A stretch of 54,302 nucleotides of DNA from contig NZ_JAIQWX010000029.1 of assembly GCF_020164475.1 (NCBI RefSeq), positions 1 through 54,302 of the forward strand, given 5' to 3'. This DNA comes from Pseudomonas sp. REP124 (GTDB lineage Bacteria; Pseudomonadota; Gammaproteobacteria; Pseudomonadales; Pseudomonadaceae). Positions 7,084 to 17,762 of this stretch are shown in pieces. Numbering within the stretch: position 1 is the stretch's first letter; the number at the start of each line of letters is the position of its first letter. Below the pieces are notes generated by a model. It saw only the letters and a program-made list of their open reading frames with translations, did not search any database and was not told where the DNA came from. The translations under genes and the position numbers were made by a program.

Positions 7084-8466
7084 TCAGATGTGCAACGCGT
7101 GGCCGAGGGCCCGCAACGCCGCTTCCTGCACCGCCTCGCCCAGTGTCGGGTGAGCATGGATGGTGCCGCCGATGTCTTCCAGGCGTGCGCCCATTTCCAG
7201 GCTCTGCGCGAACGCGGTAGACAATTCGGAGACCGCGACACCCACCGCCTGCCAGCCGACGATCACATGATTGTCGCGACGGGCGACCACGCGCACGAAG
7301 CCGCTTTTGGACTCCAGCGTCATGGCCCGGCCATTGGCGGCGAACGGGAAGCTGGCGACGATGCAGTCCAGACCCGCGGCATTGGCCTCGTCCGGCGTCA
7401 TCCCGACCACCACCAGTTCCGGATCGGTGAAGCACACGGCGGCGATGGCGGTGGGGTTGAACTCGCGGGATTTGCCGCTGATCAGCTCGGCCACCATTTC
7501 GCCCTGGGCCATGGCCCGGTGGGCGAGCATCGGTTCGCCGCTCAGGTCACCGATGGCATAGACGTTGCGCATGCTGGTCTGGCAACGGTTGTCGACCTTG
7601 ATCGAGGCACCGTTCATCTCCAGGCTCAGCGCTTCGAGGTTCCAGCCTTGGATGTTCGGCTTGCGGCCCACGGCCACCAGCACCTGATCGGTTTCCAGGT
7701 TCAGAGTGACGCCTTGCTGGTCCAGCACCTGCAAAGTATTTGAATTGGAATCAAAGCCTTGGACGCTGTGTTTCAAGTAAAGCTTCACGCCGAGCTTGCG
7801 CAATTCTTCCTGCACCGGATGGGTAAGTTCGGCGTCGTAGGCCGGCAGGATGCGCTCCTGAGCTTCGACCACGCTGACGTCGGCACCGAGCTTGCGATAG
7901 GCAATCCCCAGTTCCAGGCCGATGTAACCACCGCCGACGACGATCAGACGCTTGGGCACGGCAGTCGGCGCCAGGGCTTCGGTGGAGGAGATGATCGGCC
8001 CGCCAATCGGCAGCATCGGCAGGTTCACGCTTTTCGAACCGGTGGCCAGCACCAGGTGCTCGCACTGGATGCGGGTATCGCCGACATCGACGGTTTTGCC
8101 GTCGACCACCTTGGCCCAGCCCTGAATCACCTGAACCTTGTTCTTTTTCAGCAGCGCGGCGACTCCGGTGGTCAGGCGATCGACAATGCCGTCCTTCCAC
8201 TCGACGCTCTTGCCGATGTCCAGAGTTGGCGCCGACACGTTGATGCCCAGCGCCGAATGCTGGTTGTGGTGGCGGGTCTGATGAAACTGTTCGGCGACGT
8301 GAATCAGCGCCTTGGACGGAATGCAGCCGATGTTCAGGCAGGTACCGCCCAGGGATTCGCCCTCGACCAGAATGGTCGGGATGCCCAGTTGGCCGGCACG
8401 GATCGCCGTCACATAACCGCCAGGGCCGCCGCCGATGATCAGCAGTGTGGTGTTCAAAGTTTGCAT
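7084..8466 (-). CDS. lpdV: Dihydrolipoyl dehydrogenase of the branched-chain keto acid complex (E3)
   Basis: A 460-residue FAD flavoprotein that reoxidises the dihydrolipoyl groups of the E2 core, with NAD+ as acceptor. The N-terminal FAD motif is GGGPGGY, the redox-active disulfide is in [13 protein letters not shown], the NAD-binding motif is VGGGYIGLE, and the catalytic His-Glu pair is in HAHPTLGE near the end. It is the last gene of bkdA1-bkdA2-bkdB-lpdV, 18 bp after bkdB. The start at 8466 (MQTLNTT) matches the usual Pseudomonas LpdV length of about 459. Pseudomonas species carry a separate Lpd for the 2-oxoglutarate complex; this gene position marks the Lpd-Val form. Confidence 0.96.
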   Translation of the reverse strand: MQTLNTTLLIIGGGPGGYVTAIRAGQLGIPTILVEGESLGGTCLNIGCIPSKALIHVAEQFHQTRHHNQHSALGINVSAPTLDIGKSVEWKDGIVDRLTTGVAALLKKNKVQVIQGWAKVVDGKTVDVGDTRIQCEHLVLATGSKSVNLPMLPIGGPIISSTEALAPTAVPKRLIVVGGGYIGLELGIAYRKLGADVSVVEAQERILPAYDAELTHPVQEELRKLGVKLYLKHSVQGFDSNSNTLQVLDQQGVTLNLETDQVLVAVGRKPNIQGWNLEALSLEMNGASIKVDNRCQTSMRNVYAIGDLSGEPMLAHRAMAQGEMVAELISGKSREFNPTAIAAVCFTDPELVVVGMTPDEANAAGLDCIVASFPFAANGRAMTLESKSGFVRVVARRDNHVIVGWQAVGVAVSELSTAFAQSLEMGARLEDIGGTIHAHPTLGEAVQEAALRALGHALHI

Positions 8467-8484
8467 GCAGCTCTCCACCAGAAA

Positions 8485-9771
8485 TCAGTCCACAAACAAA
8501 GTGGCGGGTTGTTCGAGCAGGCCGCGCACGGCCTGGATGAAGAGCGCCGCGTCCATGCCGTCGACCACGCGGTGATCGAACGAACTGGAGAGGTTCATCA
8601 TCTTGCGGATCACCACCTGGCCTTTGATCACCATCGGCCGTTCGACGATCTTGTTCACCCCCACAATCGCCACTTCCGGCAGGTTCAGCACCGGGGTGCT
8701 GACGATGCCGCCCAGCGCGCCGAGGCTGGTCAGGGTAATGGACGAGCCAGACAGCTCATCGCGGCTGGCCTTGCCGTTGCGCGCGGCGGTAGCCAGACGG
8801 GAAATCTCCGCAGCGCTGTCCCACAGGCTGCGCGCCTCGGCGTGACGCACCACCGGAACCATCAGGCCGATATCGGCCTGGGTGGCGATGCCCACATGCA
8901 CCGCGCCGAGACGGGTGATCACCTGGGCTTCGTCGTCGTAGCGGGCGTTGATCTGCGGGAAATCGCGCAGGGCGACGACCAGGGCGCGGACCAGGAACGG
9001 CAGCAGGGTCAGCTTGCCGCGGGTCGCGCCGTGTTTTTCGTTCAGGTGCGCACGCAATTCTTCGACAGCGGTGACGTCGATTTCCTCGACATAGCTGAAG
9101 TGCGCGGCGCGCTGGGTGGCTTCCTGCATGCGCTGGGCAATCTTGCGGCGCATGCCGATGACCTGAATCTGCTCTTCATCGTTGCGCTGCACATAGGCGC
9201 TGCTCACGGACGAAGCATTGGACTGGCCCTGCGCCAGATAGGCATCGAGGTCTTCATGCAGTACGCGACCGGCCGGGCCGGATCCGCGCACGAGACGCAA
9301 TTGAATACCAAGGTCCAGCGCATGTTTGCGCACGGCCGGGGAGGCCAGCGGACGCTCATCAGCTGTGCGCGCGACCATCGGAGCCTGGCAAACCGGAGTC
9401 GGACGCGGGGCAGCCACCGGAGCGGGTTTGCTTTCGACGACCGCATCTACCTTGGGCGCGGCCACTGGCGCTTCTTTAACGGCAGCGGCAGGCGCCGGCT
9501 GTTGCGCGGATTCTTTGACGTTACCCGCACCTTCCACTTCGATGCTGATCAGCACGCTGCCGACCGCCATCACTTCACCCGGCTGACCGCCGAGGGCAAT
9601 CACCTTGCCATGCACCGGCGATGGAATGTCCACCATCGCCTTGTCGGTCATGACATCGGCCAGCACCTGATCTTCGACGACCATGTCGCCAACCTTGACG
9701 TGCCATACCGACAGTTCAACTTCTGCAATGCCTTCGCCAATGTCCGGCATTTTAATAACGTGCGTGCCCAT
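8485..9771 (-). CDS. bkdB: Lipoamide acyltransferase of the branched-chain keto acid complex (E2)
   Basis: A 428-residue E2 core subunit. An N-terminal lipoyl domain (residues 1-80) has the lipoylated Lys44 in VMTDKAMVDIPSP. It is followed by an Ala/Pro-rich linker, a peripheral subunit-binding domain at about 140-180 (SPAVRKHALDL), and a C-terminal catalytic domain ending in SFDHRVVDGMDAA with the active-site histidine. It transfers the branched acyl group from E1 to CoA. Its ATG directly follows the bkdA2 stop codon, so translation is coupled. Confidence 0.96.
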   Translation of the reverse strand: MGTHVIKMPDIGEGIAEVELSVWHVKVGDMVVEDQVLADVMTDKAMVDIPSPVHGKVIALGGQPGEVMAVGSVLISIEVEGAGNVKESAQQPAPAAAVKEAPVAAPKVDAVVESKPAPVAAPRPTPVCQAPMVARTADERPLASPAVRKHALDLGIQLRLVRGSGPAGRVLHEDLDAYLAQGQSNASSVSSAYVQRNDEEQIQVIGMRRKIAQRMQEATQRAAHFSYVEEIDVTAVEELRAHLNEKHGATRGKLTLLPFLVRALVVALRDFPQINARYDDEAQVITRLGAVHVGIATQADIGLMVPVVRHAEARSLWDSAAEISRLATAARNGKASRDELSGSSITLTSLGALGGIVSTPVLNLPEVAIVGVNKIVERPMVIKGQVVIRKMMNLSSSFDHRVVDGMDAALFIQAVRGLLEQPATLFVD

Positions 9772-10830
9772 TCAGACCTCCATGACCCGTTTCAAAGCCG
9801 CGCCCACTCGGGACGGACCGGGGAAATACGCCCACTCTTGCGCGTGCGGGTAGGGGGTGTCCCAACCGGTGACGCGTTCGATCGGCGCTTCCAGGTGATG
9901 GAAGCAGTGCTCTTGCACCAATGCGGCCAGTTCGGCGCCGAAACCGCAGGTGCGGGTCGCTTCGTGGACGATCACGCAACGGCCGGTTTTCTTCACCGAC
10001 TTGGTGATGGTTTCCAGGTCCAGCGGCCACAAGCTGCGCAGGTCGATGACCTCAGCGTCGACACCGCTTTCTTCAGCGGCCACTTGCGACACATAGACGG
10101 TGGTGCCGTAGGTCAGGATGGTCACATCCTTGCCCGGGCGGGTGATGGCGGCGACGTCCAGCGGCACGGTGTAGTAACCGTCCGGAACCTGCGCTGCCGG
10201 GTGTTTCGACCACGGGGTTACCGGGCGGTCGTGGTGGCCGTCGAACGGGCCGTTATAGAGGCGCTTTGGCTCGAGGAAGATCACCGGATCATCGTTTTCG
10301 ATGGAGGCGATCAGCAGGCCCTTGGCGTCGTAGGGGTTGGACGGCATGACAGTACGCAGGCCGCAAACCTGGGTGAACATCGCCTCGATGCTCTGGCTGT
10401 GAGTCTGGCCGCCGTAGATGCCGCCGCCGCAAGGCATGCGCAGGGTCATCGGCGCGGTGAACTCGCCAGCCGAGCGATAACGCAGGCGCGCGGCTTCGGA
10501 GATGATCTGGTCGGAAGCCGGGTAGACGTAGTCGGCGAACTGGATTTCGGCGACCGGACGCAGGCCGTAGGCACCCATGCCCACGGCGACGCCGACGATG
10601 CCGCTCTCGGAGATCGGCGCGTCGAACACCCGCGAGGTGCCGTACTTGTTCTGCAGGCCTTCGGTGCAACGGAACACGCCGCCGAAGTAACCGACGTCCT
10701 GGCCGAACACCACCACATTGTTGTCGCGCTCAAGCATCACGTCCATGGCCGAGCGCAGGGCCTGGATCATGGTCATGGTGGTCGTGGTCATGGCGGTATC
10801 CAGCTGAATATTGTTGTTGTGATCGTTCAT
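9772..10830 (-). CDS. bkdA2: 2-oxoisovalerate dehydrogenase E1 subunit beta
   Basis: A 352-residue transketolase-like E1 beta subunit that forms the thiamine-diphosphate enzyme with BkdA1 and decarboxylates the keto acids of Val, Leu and Ile. Typical segments are VFGQDVGYFGGVFRCTEGL, EIQFADYV, RMPCGGGIYGG, ITRPGKDVTILTYG and VHEATRTCGFGAE. It lies 1 bp from the end of bkdA1 and directly abuts bkdB. Confidence 0.96.
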   Translation of the reverse strand: MNDHNNNIQLDTAMTTTTMTMIQALRSAMDVMLERDNNVVVFGQDVGYFGGVFRCTEGLQNKYGTSRVFDAPISESGIVGVAVGMGAYGLRPVAEIQFADYVYPASDQIISEAARLRYRSAGEFTAPMTLRMPCGGGIYGGQTHSQSIEAMFTQVCGLRTVMPSNPYDAKGLLIASIENDDPVIFLEPKRLYNGPFDGHHDRPVTPWSKHPAAQVPDGYYTVPLDVAAITRPGKDVTILTYGTTVYVSQVAAEESGVDAEVIDLRSLWPLDLETITKSVKKTGRCVIVHEATRTCGFGAELAALVQEHCFHHLEAPIERVTGWDTPYPHAQEWAYFPGPSRVGAALKRVMEV

Positions 10831-10831
10831 G

Positions 10832-12139
<1,308 letters not shown>

Positions 12140-12205
12140 CTACAACAATCATAGGCCCGGCCAAGGAGAATATTTCTCTCTGTTTCGTTGCGCTAAAGAC
12201 TATTT

Positions 12206-12222
12206 GCAGATAAAAAATCTGC
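12206..12222. promoter_or_regulatory. Dyad in the bkdA1-bkdR divergent control region
   Basis: GCAGATAAAAAATCTGC is a perfect 6-bp inverted repeat around a 5-bp A-tract centre. It lies 31 bp before the bkdR start and is embedded in A/T-rich DNA. Lrp-family proteins wrap such bent A/T-rich regions, and BkdR of P. putida is known to bind this intergenic region, so this is a likely BkdR contact site. That this exact dyad is the site is inference. Confidence 0.55.
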
Positions 12223-12252
12223 ACACGAATAAAAAACAGGTGTTTTTGTCTC

Positions 12253-12741
12253 ATGCGCAAACTTGACCGTACCGATATAGGCATTCTCAACAGCCTTCAG
12301 GAGAATGCGCGCATCACCAACGCTGACCTTGCGCGTTCGGTGAACCTGTCGCCGACACCGTGTTTCAACCGGGTCAAGGCGATGGAAGAGCTGGGGGTGA
12401 TTCGCGAGCAGGTGACGCTGCTGGACGCCGACATGCTGGGGCTGCATGTGAACGTGTTCATCCATGTCAGCCTGGAAAAGCAGGTGGAGAGGGCGCTGCA
12501 GCATTTCGAGGAGGCGATTTCCGATCGCCCGGAGGTGATGGAGTGCTACCTGATGGCCGGTGATCCGGACTATCTGATCCGAGTATTGGTGCCGAGCATC
12601 CAGTCGCTGGAGCGCTTCATGATGGACTTTCTGACCAAGGTGCCGGGGGTGGCGAATATCCGTTCCAGCTTCGCGCTCAAGCAGGTGCGCTACAAGACGG
12701 CGCTGCCGTTGCCGGCGAACGGACTGACCCTCGATATCTGA
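12253..12741 (+). CDS. bkdR: Lrp/AsnC-family activator of the bkd operon
   Basis: A 162-residue Lrp-type regulator. An N-terminal helix-turn-helix (residues about 5-55, [26 protein letters not shown]) is followed by a RAM ligand-binding domain with [13 protein letters not shown] and the terminal [10 protein letters not shown]. It is divergent from bkdA1 and, as in P. putida, should activate the operon with L-branched-chain amino acids as effectors and repress itself. Confidence 0.95.
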   Translation: MRKLDRTDIGILNSLQENARITNADLARSVNLSPTPCFNRVKAMEELGVIREQVTLLDADMLGLHVNVFIHVSLEKQVERALQHFEEAISDRPEVMECYLMAGDPDYLIRVLVPSIQSLERFMMDFLTKVPGVANIRSSFALKQVRYKTALPLPANGLTLDI

Positions 12742-12751
12742 ACGAAACCCC

Positions 12752-12857
12752 TGTAGCAGCTGACGAGCACCGCGAGGCTGCGTCCGCGATATTCCTGACA
12801 CCGATGTCATTCAGGTCGATCGCTGACGCAGCCTCGCGGTGCTCGTCAGCTGCTACA
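12752..12857. repeat. Inverted repeat of the TGTAGCAGCTGACGAGC family
   Basis: Arms starting TGTAGCAGCTGACGAGC and ending GCTCGTCAGCTGCTACA, with inner copies of CGCGAGGCTGCG/CGCAGCCTCGCG, form a long palindrome. This is a different REP subfamily from the TGTAGGAGCGAGC elements. It separates the convergent bkdR and the metallo-hydrolase and probably acts as a transcription end. Confidence 0.85.
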
Positions 12858-12863
12858 AGAGAA

Positions 12864-13745
12864 TCAGAATTGATTCAGGGGGATTTTCAGATAGGTAACG
12901 CCGTTGTCTTCCGCCGGCGGCAGGTTCCCCGCCCGCACATTGACCTGAATCGCCGGCAGCAACAGCGTCGGCATGCCCAACCCCGCATCGCGCTGGGTGC
13001 GCATCGCAACGAACGCCGCTTCATCGACGCCATCGCGCACATGAATGTTGTTTTTGCGCTGTTCGCCCACGGTGGTCATGCACTGCGGTGCGCGGCCTTC
13101 AGGCGGGTAATCGTGGCAGACGTAGAGGCGCACGCTGGCGGGGAAGGCCAGCAGCTTGTGAATCGAGGCATACATCTGGTTGGCATTGCCGCCGGGAAAG
13201 TCGCAGCGCGCGGTGCCCACGTCCGGCATGAACAAGGTGTCGCCGATCAGAATCTGCTCACCGTCGATCAGGTAGGCCATGTCCGCCGGGGTATGCCCGG
13301 GCACATGCAGGGCGGTGGCCTTGAGGTTGCCGATCATGAACGACTCGTCGGGGGCGAACAGGTGATCGAACTGCGAGCCGTCGATGCAGAATTGCGGCTC
13401 CAGGTTGAACAGCGTCTTGAACACGTTCTGCACCTTGCAGATCGACTCGCCGATGGCAATCTTGCCGCCCAGCTCCCGACGCAGGTACGGCGCGGCGGAC
13501 AAGTGATCGGCGTGGGCGTGGGTTTCCAGTAGCCATTGCACCTGCAGACGGTGCTGGCGCACGAAGGCGATGATCCGGTCGGCCTGCACGGTGGTGGTGC
13601 GCCCGGCGGCGGCGTTGTAGTCGAGCACCGGATCGACGATCGCGCATTGCCCGCCATCGGCTTCGTGGATCACGTAACTGTAGGTGGACGAGGCTTCGTC
13701 GAAAAAGGCTTCAATCAAGGCAGGCATGGTGACGGTTTCTGTCAT
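12864..13745 (-). CDS. Metallo-beta-lactamase-fold hydrolase, persulfide dioxygenase-like (ETHE1 group)
   Basis: A 293-residue MBL-fold protein. The metal motif THAHADH, the later VPGHTPADMAYL and GDTLFMPDVGTARCDFPGG, and the final CHDYPPEGR are the signatures of the ETHE1/persulfide dioxygenase group, which oxidises glutathione persulfide to sulfite with a mononuclear iron. The ATG at 13745 is preferred; the only upstream in-frame codon is a TTG. The gene faces away from a TauE/SafE exporter with about 310 bp between their starts. The usual BigR regulator and rhodanese are absent. A glyoxalase II-like hydrolase is the alternative, but the TARCDFPGG segment favours the dioxygenase. Confidence 0.82.
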   Translation of the reverse strand: MTETVTMPALIEAFFDEASSTYSYVIHEADGGQCAIVDPVLDYNAAAGRTTTVQADRIIAFVRQHRLQVQWLLETHAHADHLSAAPYLRRELGGKIAIGESICKVQNVFKTLFNLEPQFCIDGSQFDHLFAPDESFMIGNLKATALHVPGHTPADMAYLIDGEQILIGDTLFMPDVGTARCDFPGGNANQMYASIHKLLAFPASVRLYVCHDYPPEGRAPQCMTTVGEQRKNNIHVRDGVDEAAFVAMRTQRDAGLGMPTLLLPAIQVNVRAGNLPPAEDNGVTYLKIPLNQF

Positions 13746-13831
13746 GGGCAAGCCAAGAGGGTAGATTCATTTTCCCATTGCTGACCAGTCCCCCTCTCAA
13801 TTCTGCGTCAATCAAGCCGACACAAGATCCC

Positions 13832-13978
13832 TGTAGCAGCTGTCGAGCTTGCGAGGCTGCGTTCGGCGGCGCAGCCGTCGCAAAACCTGAGTACGAGGTC
13901 AGTCTGAAACACCGCGCCGCCTGATTTCACGACGGCTTCGCCGCCGAACGCAGCCTCGCAAGCTCGACAGCTGCTACA
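13832..13978. repeat. Long inverted repeat, TGTAGCAGCTGTCGAGC family
   Basis: The arms TGTAGCAGCTGTCGAGCTTG and CAAGCTCGACAGCTGCTACA are perfect inverted copies, continued inwards by CGAGGCTGCGTTCGGCGGC and its complement. The element lies between the divergent metallo-hydrolase and exporter genes, in their promoter region, so it is an unusual place for a REP. Confidence 0.85.
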
Positions 13979-14054
13979 TGAAGCGAGTCGTGCAGGAGTG
14001 GGTATAAGCATTATCCTGTTACTCAATCGATACCGGGCGTTCCCGGCCTTTGTC

Positions 14055-14879
14055 ATGGATTACGAGCGTTTTATGTTGCTGGCGAGTTTTTTTGGGGTGG
14101 TGATGGGGTTGGTGCTGGGCCTGACCGGAGCCGGCGGCGGCATTCTGGCCGTGCCGGCGTTGGTGCTCGGCCTGGGTTGGACCATGACCCATGCGGCGCC
14201 GGTCGCGCTGTTCGCAGTGGGCAGTTCGGCTGCGGTCGGTGCAATCGACGGCTTGCGTCATGGCCTGGTGCGCTATCGCGCGGCGATGTTGATCGCGGCG
14301 CTGGGCGCGGTGTTTTCACCGGTGGGCATCTACTTTGCCCATCAGCTGCCGGAAAAGGTCCTGATCATCCTGTTCAGCCTGCTGATGGTCATGGTCGCCG
14401 CGCGAATGTTGCGCCGCGAGCGCAAGGAAGAGGGCCCCAGCGATCACGGTCACGCCAACTGGGGGCAGAAGAACTGCATGCTCGACCAGCACACCGGACG
14501 CTTTTCCTGGACCGCTAAATGCACCGCGACCCTCGCCGCCCTCGGCGCGGTGACCGGCGTGGTCTCGGGATTGCTTGGGGTAGGCGGCGGCTTCCTGATC
14601 GTGCCGGCGTTCAAGCAACTGACCGACGTGCAGATGCGTGGGATCATCGCCACCTCGCTGATGGTGATCAGCCTGATCTCGGCCATTGGTGTCATCGGTG
14701 CGCTGCATGCCGGGGTGCGCATCGACGGACTCGGAGCATCGTTTATCGCTTCGAGCATCGTCGGCATGATCGTCGGCCGCAAACTCTGCGCCCGGGTGCC
14801 GGCGCGGGTGTTGCAGGTGGGGTTTGCCAGCGTCTGCCTGATCGTCGCAGCCTACATGCTGCTGCGCACGGCCCTCTGA
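14055..14879 (+). CDS. TauE/SafE-family sulfite/anion exporter
   Basis: A 274-residue integral membrane protein with about eight hydrophobic segments in two similar halves. Each half starts with a glycine-rich signature: GLTGAGGGILAVPALVLGLG near the N-terminus and GLLGVGGGFLIVPAFK in the second half. The start at 14055 (MDYERFML) puts the first membrane segment near the N-terminus. Family members export sulfite, sulfoacetate or related anions. Beside a persulfide-dioxygenase-like gene, export of the sulfite it would make is a reasonable inference, though the two are transcribed divergently. Confidence 0.88.
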   Translation: MDYERFMLLASFFGVVMGLVLGLTGAGGGILAVPALVLGLGWTMTHAAPVALFAVGSSAAVGAIDGLRHGLVRYRAAMLIAALGAVFSPVGIYFAHQLPEKVLIILFSLLMVMVAARMLRRERKEEGPSDHGHANWGQKNCMLDQHTGRFSWTAKCTATLAALGAVTGVVSGLLGVGGGFLIVPAFKQLTDVQMRGIIATSLMVISLISAIGVIGALHAGVRIDGLGASFIASSIVGMIVGRKLCARVPARVLQVGFASVCLIVAAYMLLRTAL

Positions 14880-14893
14880 ACACCACAATCCCC

Positions 14894-14993
14894 TGTAGGA
14901 GCGAGCTTGCTCGCGATGGTCGTCAACGATAACGCTGGGTATCTGACAGCCCGCGGTGCCTGTGCCTCCATCGCGAGCAAGCTCGCTCCTACA
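14894..14993. repeat. REPIN, 100 bp (inverted orientation)
   Basis: A complete 100-bp element with ends TGTAGGAGCGAGCTTGCTCG and CGAGCAAGCTCGCTCCTACA. The interior runs opposite to the copy at 3011 (GTCGTCAACGATAACG first). The remaining 182 bp up to the porin gene hold no recognised signal. Confidence 0.9.
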
Positions 14994-15175
14994 AGATTCT
15001 TTAGGTGTACGCCCTTGGTGGCTAACCTGGCCGACAACCGGTCTTACATCCTAAATCCCGCGCATCACCGTCCCCTCCAAAGCACCTGAAAACCGCCTCC
15101 AAGGCAGCGTATGGCGCCATCCGTCCGCTTTCGATAATCGCCTCCGACACCTCGTCCCCCGTCGCGGAGCGCGCC

Positions 15176-16360
15176 ATGCACAACAATAAGAACTTCACCC
15201 ACCTTTTTTTACCGGCCTTCATTGCGAGCCTGTCCACCCTTGGCCTGAGTTCCGCCGTCCAGGCGGAGATCATGCTGTACGACAAGGACCAGACCACGTT
15301 CTCCACCGATGGCTACATCAATGCCTTCTACGTGAATAGCGATGTCGACCGCGCCGGCGATCAGTTCGACCGCCGCCAGTCGCGGGTAAAGATGGGCTTT
15401 CTGCCCAACTATCTGGGCTTCAACATGGGCAAGCAGGTCGATGACCTCAAGCTCGGTGCCCGTGCCTCGTTCTGGGTGACCATCAACGACAGCGAAACCA
15501 ACGGCACCGACACCGCCATCGACGTACGCCAGTTCTACGGCACCGTGGCCAATCCCGAGTGGGGCGAAGTGCTGATCGGCAAGGATTTCGGCCTGTTCGC
15601 CCGCTCTAACATCCTGCTCGATGAGCTGCTGGCCGGTTACGGTCAGGTCAGTGATACCCTGGGGCTGGTGGATGGCGGCGGGGTGTCGTTCGGCAACATT
15701 GGCACCGGCTATCCATACCCGTTCCCGACCTCGCAGATCACCTACCGCACCCCGGTGATGGACGGGCTGCGCGTGGCCGTGGGGATCATGGACCCGGTGG
15801 ACACCAACGATAGCAGCCCGACCGGCAAGGCCTACCAGGAAAACCCGCGCACCGAGAGCGAGATCACCTACCAGTTCGATCTCGCCGGCGCGCAGATCTA
15901 CAGCTGGGTCAACGGCAGCTACCAGACTTCGGATAACACCGATTCCACCGTCGATACCGTCACGTCCAAAGGCGTCGGCTACGGCGTGCAGGCAAAAATG
16001 GGCGGCCTGTCCCTGACCGGGTCGGGTTTCCAGGCCAAGGGCATCAACCCATTCTTCACCAACAACGCCGGCGAGCCGACCCTGCGCAACGTCGACAGCG
16101 ACGGCTATCTGTTGCAGGGCTCGTACAAACTGGGCAAGAACCGCCTGGCGCTGTCCTACGGCAAGACCAAGGACGATGGCAACGGCGCGGTGGGCAGCGG
16201 CGCGGACTATGAGACTCGTGGTATTGCGCTGTTCCATGACGTCAACGACAACCTGAAACTGGTGGCCGAGTACAACCAGTTCGAGATCAACGGCCACGAC
16301 ACCAGTGCACAGAATGAAGACACCGATACCTTTGCGGTGGGGGCGGTGTTGACCTGGTAA
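15176..16360 (+). CDS. Gram-negative outer membrane porin
   Basis: A 394-residue beta-barrel protein with a signal peptide (cleavage probably after SSAVQA, residue 30) and a C-terminal aromatic residue (VLTW), the signal for barrel insertion. The mature protein is rich in alternating strands and Asp/Gly turns, and the N-terminal GYINAFYVNSD and central FYGTVANPEWGEVLIGKDFGLF match the general trimeric porin group (Porin_4-type). GGAG precedes the ATG by 7 nt. It stands at the left edge of the PQQ alcohol oxidation locus; a role in uptake of its substrates is possible but not shown by the sequence. Confidence 0.85.
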   Translation: MHNNKNFTHLFLPAFIASLSTLGLSSAVQAEIMLYDKDQTTFSTDGYINAFYVNSDVDRAGDQFDRRQSRVKMGFLPNYLGFNMGKQVDDLKLGARASFWVTINDSETNGTDTAIDVRQFYGTVANPEWGEVLIGKDFGLFARSNILLDELLAGYGQVSDTLGLVDGGGVSFGNIGTGYPYPFPTSQITYRTPVMDGLRVAVGIMDPVDTNDSSPTGKAYQENPRTESEITYQFDLAGAQIYSWVNGSYQTSDNTDSTVDTVTSKGVGYGVQAKMGGLSLTGSGFQAKGINPFFTNNAGEPTLRNVDSDGYLLQGSYKLGKNRLALSYGKTKDDGNGAVGSGADYETRGIALFHDVNDNLKLVAEYNQFEINGHDTSAQNEDTDTFAVGAVLTW

Positions 16361-16386
16361 GCCACTGCGCCAGCACCACACACATC

Positions 16387-16480
16387 TTGTAGGAGCGAGG
16401 CTTGCCCGCGAAGACGGCGGCACATTGCGCATCAATGTTGCCTGAGATGCCGCCTTCGCGGGCAAGCCTCGCTCCTACAA
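16387..16480. repeat. REPIN, GGCTTGCCCGCGAAG family
   Basis: The arms TTGTAGGAGCGAGGCTTGCC and its complement enclose a shorter, different interior (94 bp in all). It lies between the porin stop and the nosP promoter and probably ends porin transcription. Confidence 0.88.
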
Positions 16481-16496
16481 GGGATTTGCGATTATC

Positions 16497-16563
16497 TAAT
16501 CCCATCGAACTGCCCACCCACTACCCAAGTAGCATTCGTCCCGCCCCGCAGCCTTCGTACACT
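16497..16563 (+). promoter_or_regulatory. nosP promoter with GCATTCG box
   Basis: The box AGTAGCATTCG (16528-16538) is identical over 11 bp to the one before pqqA. A -10-like TACACT lies at 16558, 26 bp after the start of GCAT, the spacing seen at pedF, pedI, pqqA and the CXXXCW gene. The upstream TACCAA box is only weakly preserved (TAATCCCAT around 16497-16505). The start codon is 33 bp after the -10. Confidence 0.5.
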
Positions 16564-16595
16564 CGTGCCTCATACACACGCACCTGCGGGGGGCG

Positions 16596-17762
16596 ATGAT
16601 GCAGCAGGTCCATAGCGAAGGTGTCGTCAGCGCCATGTCTCTGGCCACCGATCCGCAACAGGCGGCGCAAGAGCTGGCGCGGCAGTTGTTGCACCCGAAC
16701 CTGGGCTTCGTGCTGTTCTTCTGTTCCGCCGAATACGACCTGCCGGCGCTGGGCCAGGCTTTGCAGCAGAGCTTCGGTGGCATTCGCCTGGCCGGTTGCA
16801 CCAGCGCCGGGGAAATCACGCCGCTGGGCTACGGGCGCAATTGCGTCACGGCGATTGGCTTCGACCATCGGCACTTTTCCATCGCCCTGGAACTGATCGA
16901 TGAAATGGAGCACTTCAGCCTGATCGACGCCCAGCAGATGGTCGAGCGCCTGGTCGGCGGCTGTCGCAGCAACACGCTGGCGCCGATCAAGGGCAACAGC
17001 TTCGCCCTGACCCTGCTCGATGGCCTGTCCAGCCGCGAAGAAATGGTGCTCGCTGCCCTGAGCGCGGCACTGGGCGCCATTCCGCATTTTGGTGGCTCGG
17101 CCGGTGACGACAACTACCTGACCCATACCCATGTGTATTTCGACGGCGAATTCCACAGCGGCGCGGCGGTGGTGGTACTGGTCAACACCTGGCTGGACTT
17201 CGAAGTGTTCACCACCCACCACATGCTGCCCCAGGCCGAGAAGCTGGTGGTCACCGGTGCCGATAGCGCTTCGCGGCGGGTCTTCGAACTCAATGCCGAG
17301 CCGGCCGCCGCCGAGTATGCCCGGCACATTGGCGTGCCGGTGGCCGAACTCGACCACCGGATCTTCGCCGCGCACCCCTTGGCCGTGCGAATCAACGAGC
17401 AGTACTACGTGCGCGCCATCCAGCAGGTTCACCCGGATCTCAGCCTGAGTTTTTACTGCGCGGTGGAGAACGGCATCGTTCTCACCGCCATGACCCCGGG
17501 GCCGCTGCTGCCGAACCTGCAAAGCCTGTTCGACGGTTTGCAGGAGCGGCTTGGCGATTTGTTGCTGACCATCGGCTGCGACTGCTTCTTGCGGCGCCTG
17601 GAACTGGAAGACCACGGCAGCCTGGAACAGATCGGCGCGTTTTTGCGCGAGCAGCGGGTGATGGGGTTCAACTCCTACGGAGAACAGTTCAATGGCATGC
17701 ACATCAACCAGACCTTCACCGGCGTTGCCATTGCAAGGGGCCGGTCTCTCGGAAAACACTGA
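16596..17762 (+). CDS. nosP: FIST-domain heme/nitric oxide sensor NosP
   Basis: A 388-residue cytoplasmic protein made of FIST_N (about residues 40-240) followed by FIST_C (about 250-375). In P. aeruginosa the ortholog next to the NahK kinase binds heme, senses NO and controls kinase activity. Visible family segments are LAGCTSAGEITPLGY, HFGGSAGDDNYL and GVAIARGRSLG. The next gene starts 70 bp before this one ends, in another frame and with its own GGAG, so the two are translationally coupled. This order (nosP, kinase, then agmR/pedR2) is the same as in P. aeruginosa PA1975-PA1978. The heme ligand cannot be assigned by reading. Confidence 0.9.
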   Translation: MMQQVHSEGVVSAMSLATDPQQAAQELARQLLHPNLGFVLFFCSAEYDLPALGQALQQSFGGIRLAGCTSAGEITPLGYGRNCVTAIGFDHRHFSIALELIDEMEHFSLIDAQQMVERLVGGCRSNTLAPIKGNSFALTLLDGLSSREEMVLAALSAALGAIPHFGGSAGDDNYLTHTHVYFDGEFHSGAAVVVLVNTWLDFEVFTTHHMLPQAEKLVVTGADSASRRVFELNAEPAAAEYARHIGVPVAELDHRIFAAHPLAVRINEQYYVRAIQQVHPDLSLSFYCAVENGIVLTAMTPGPLLPNLQSLFDGLQERLGDLLLTIGCDCFLRRLELEDHGSLEQIGAFLREQRVMGFNSYGEQFNGMHINQTFTGVAIARGRSLGKH

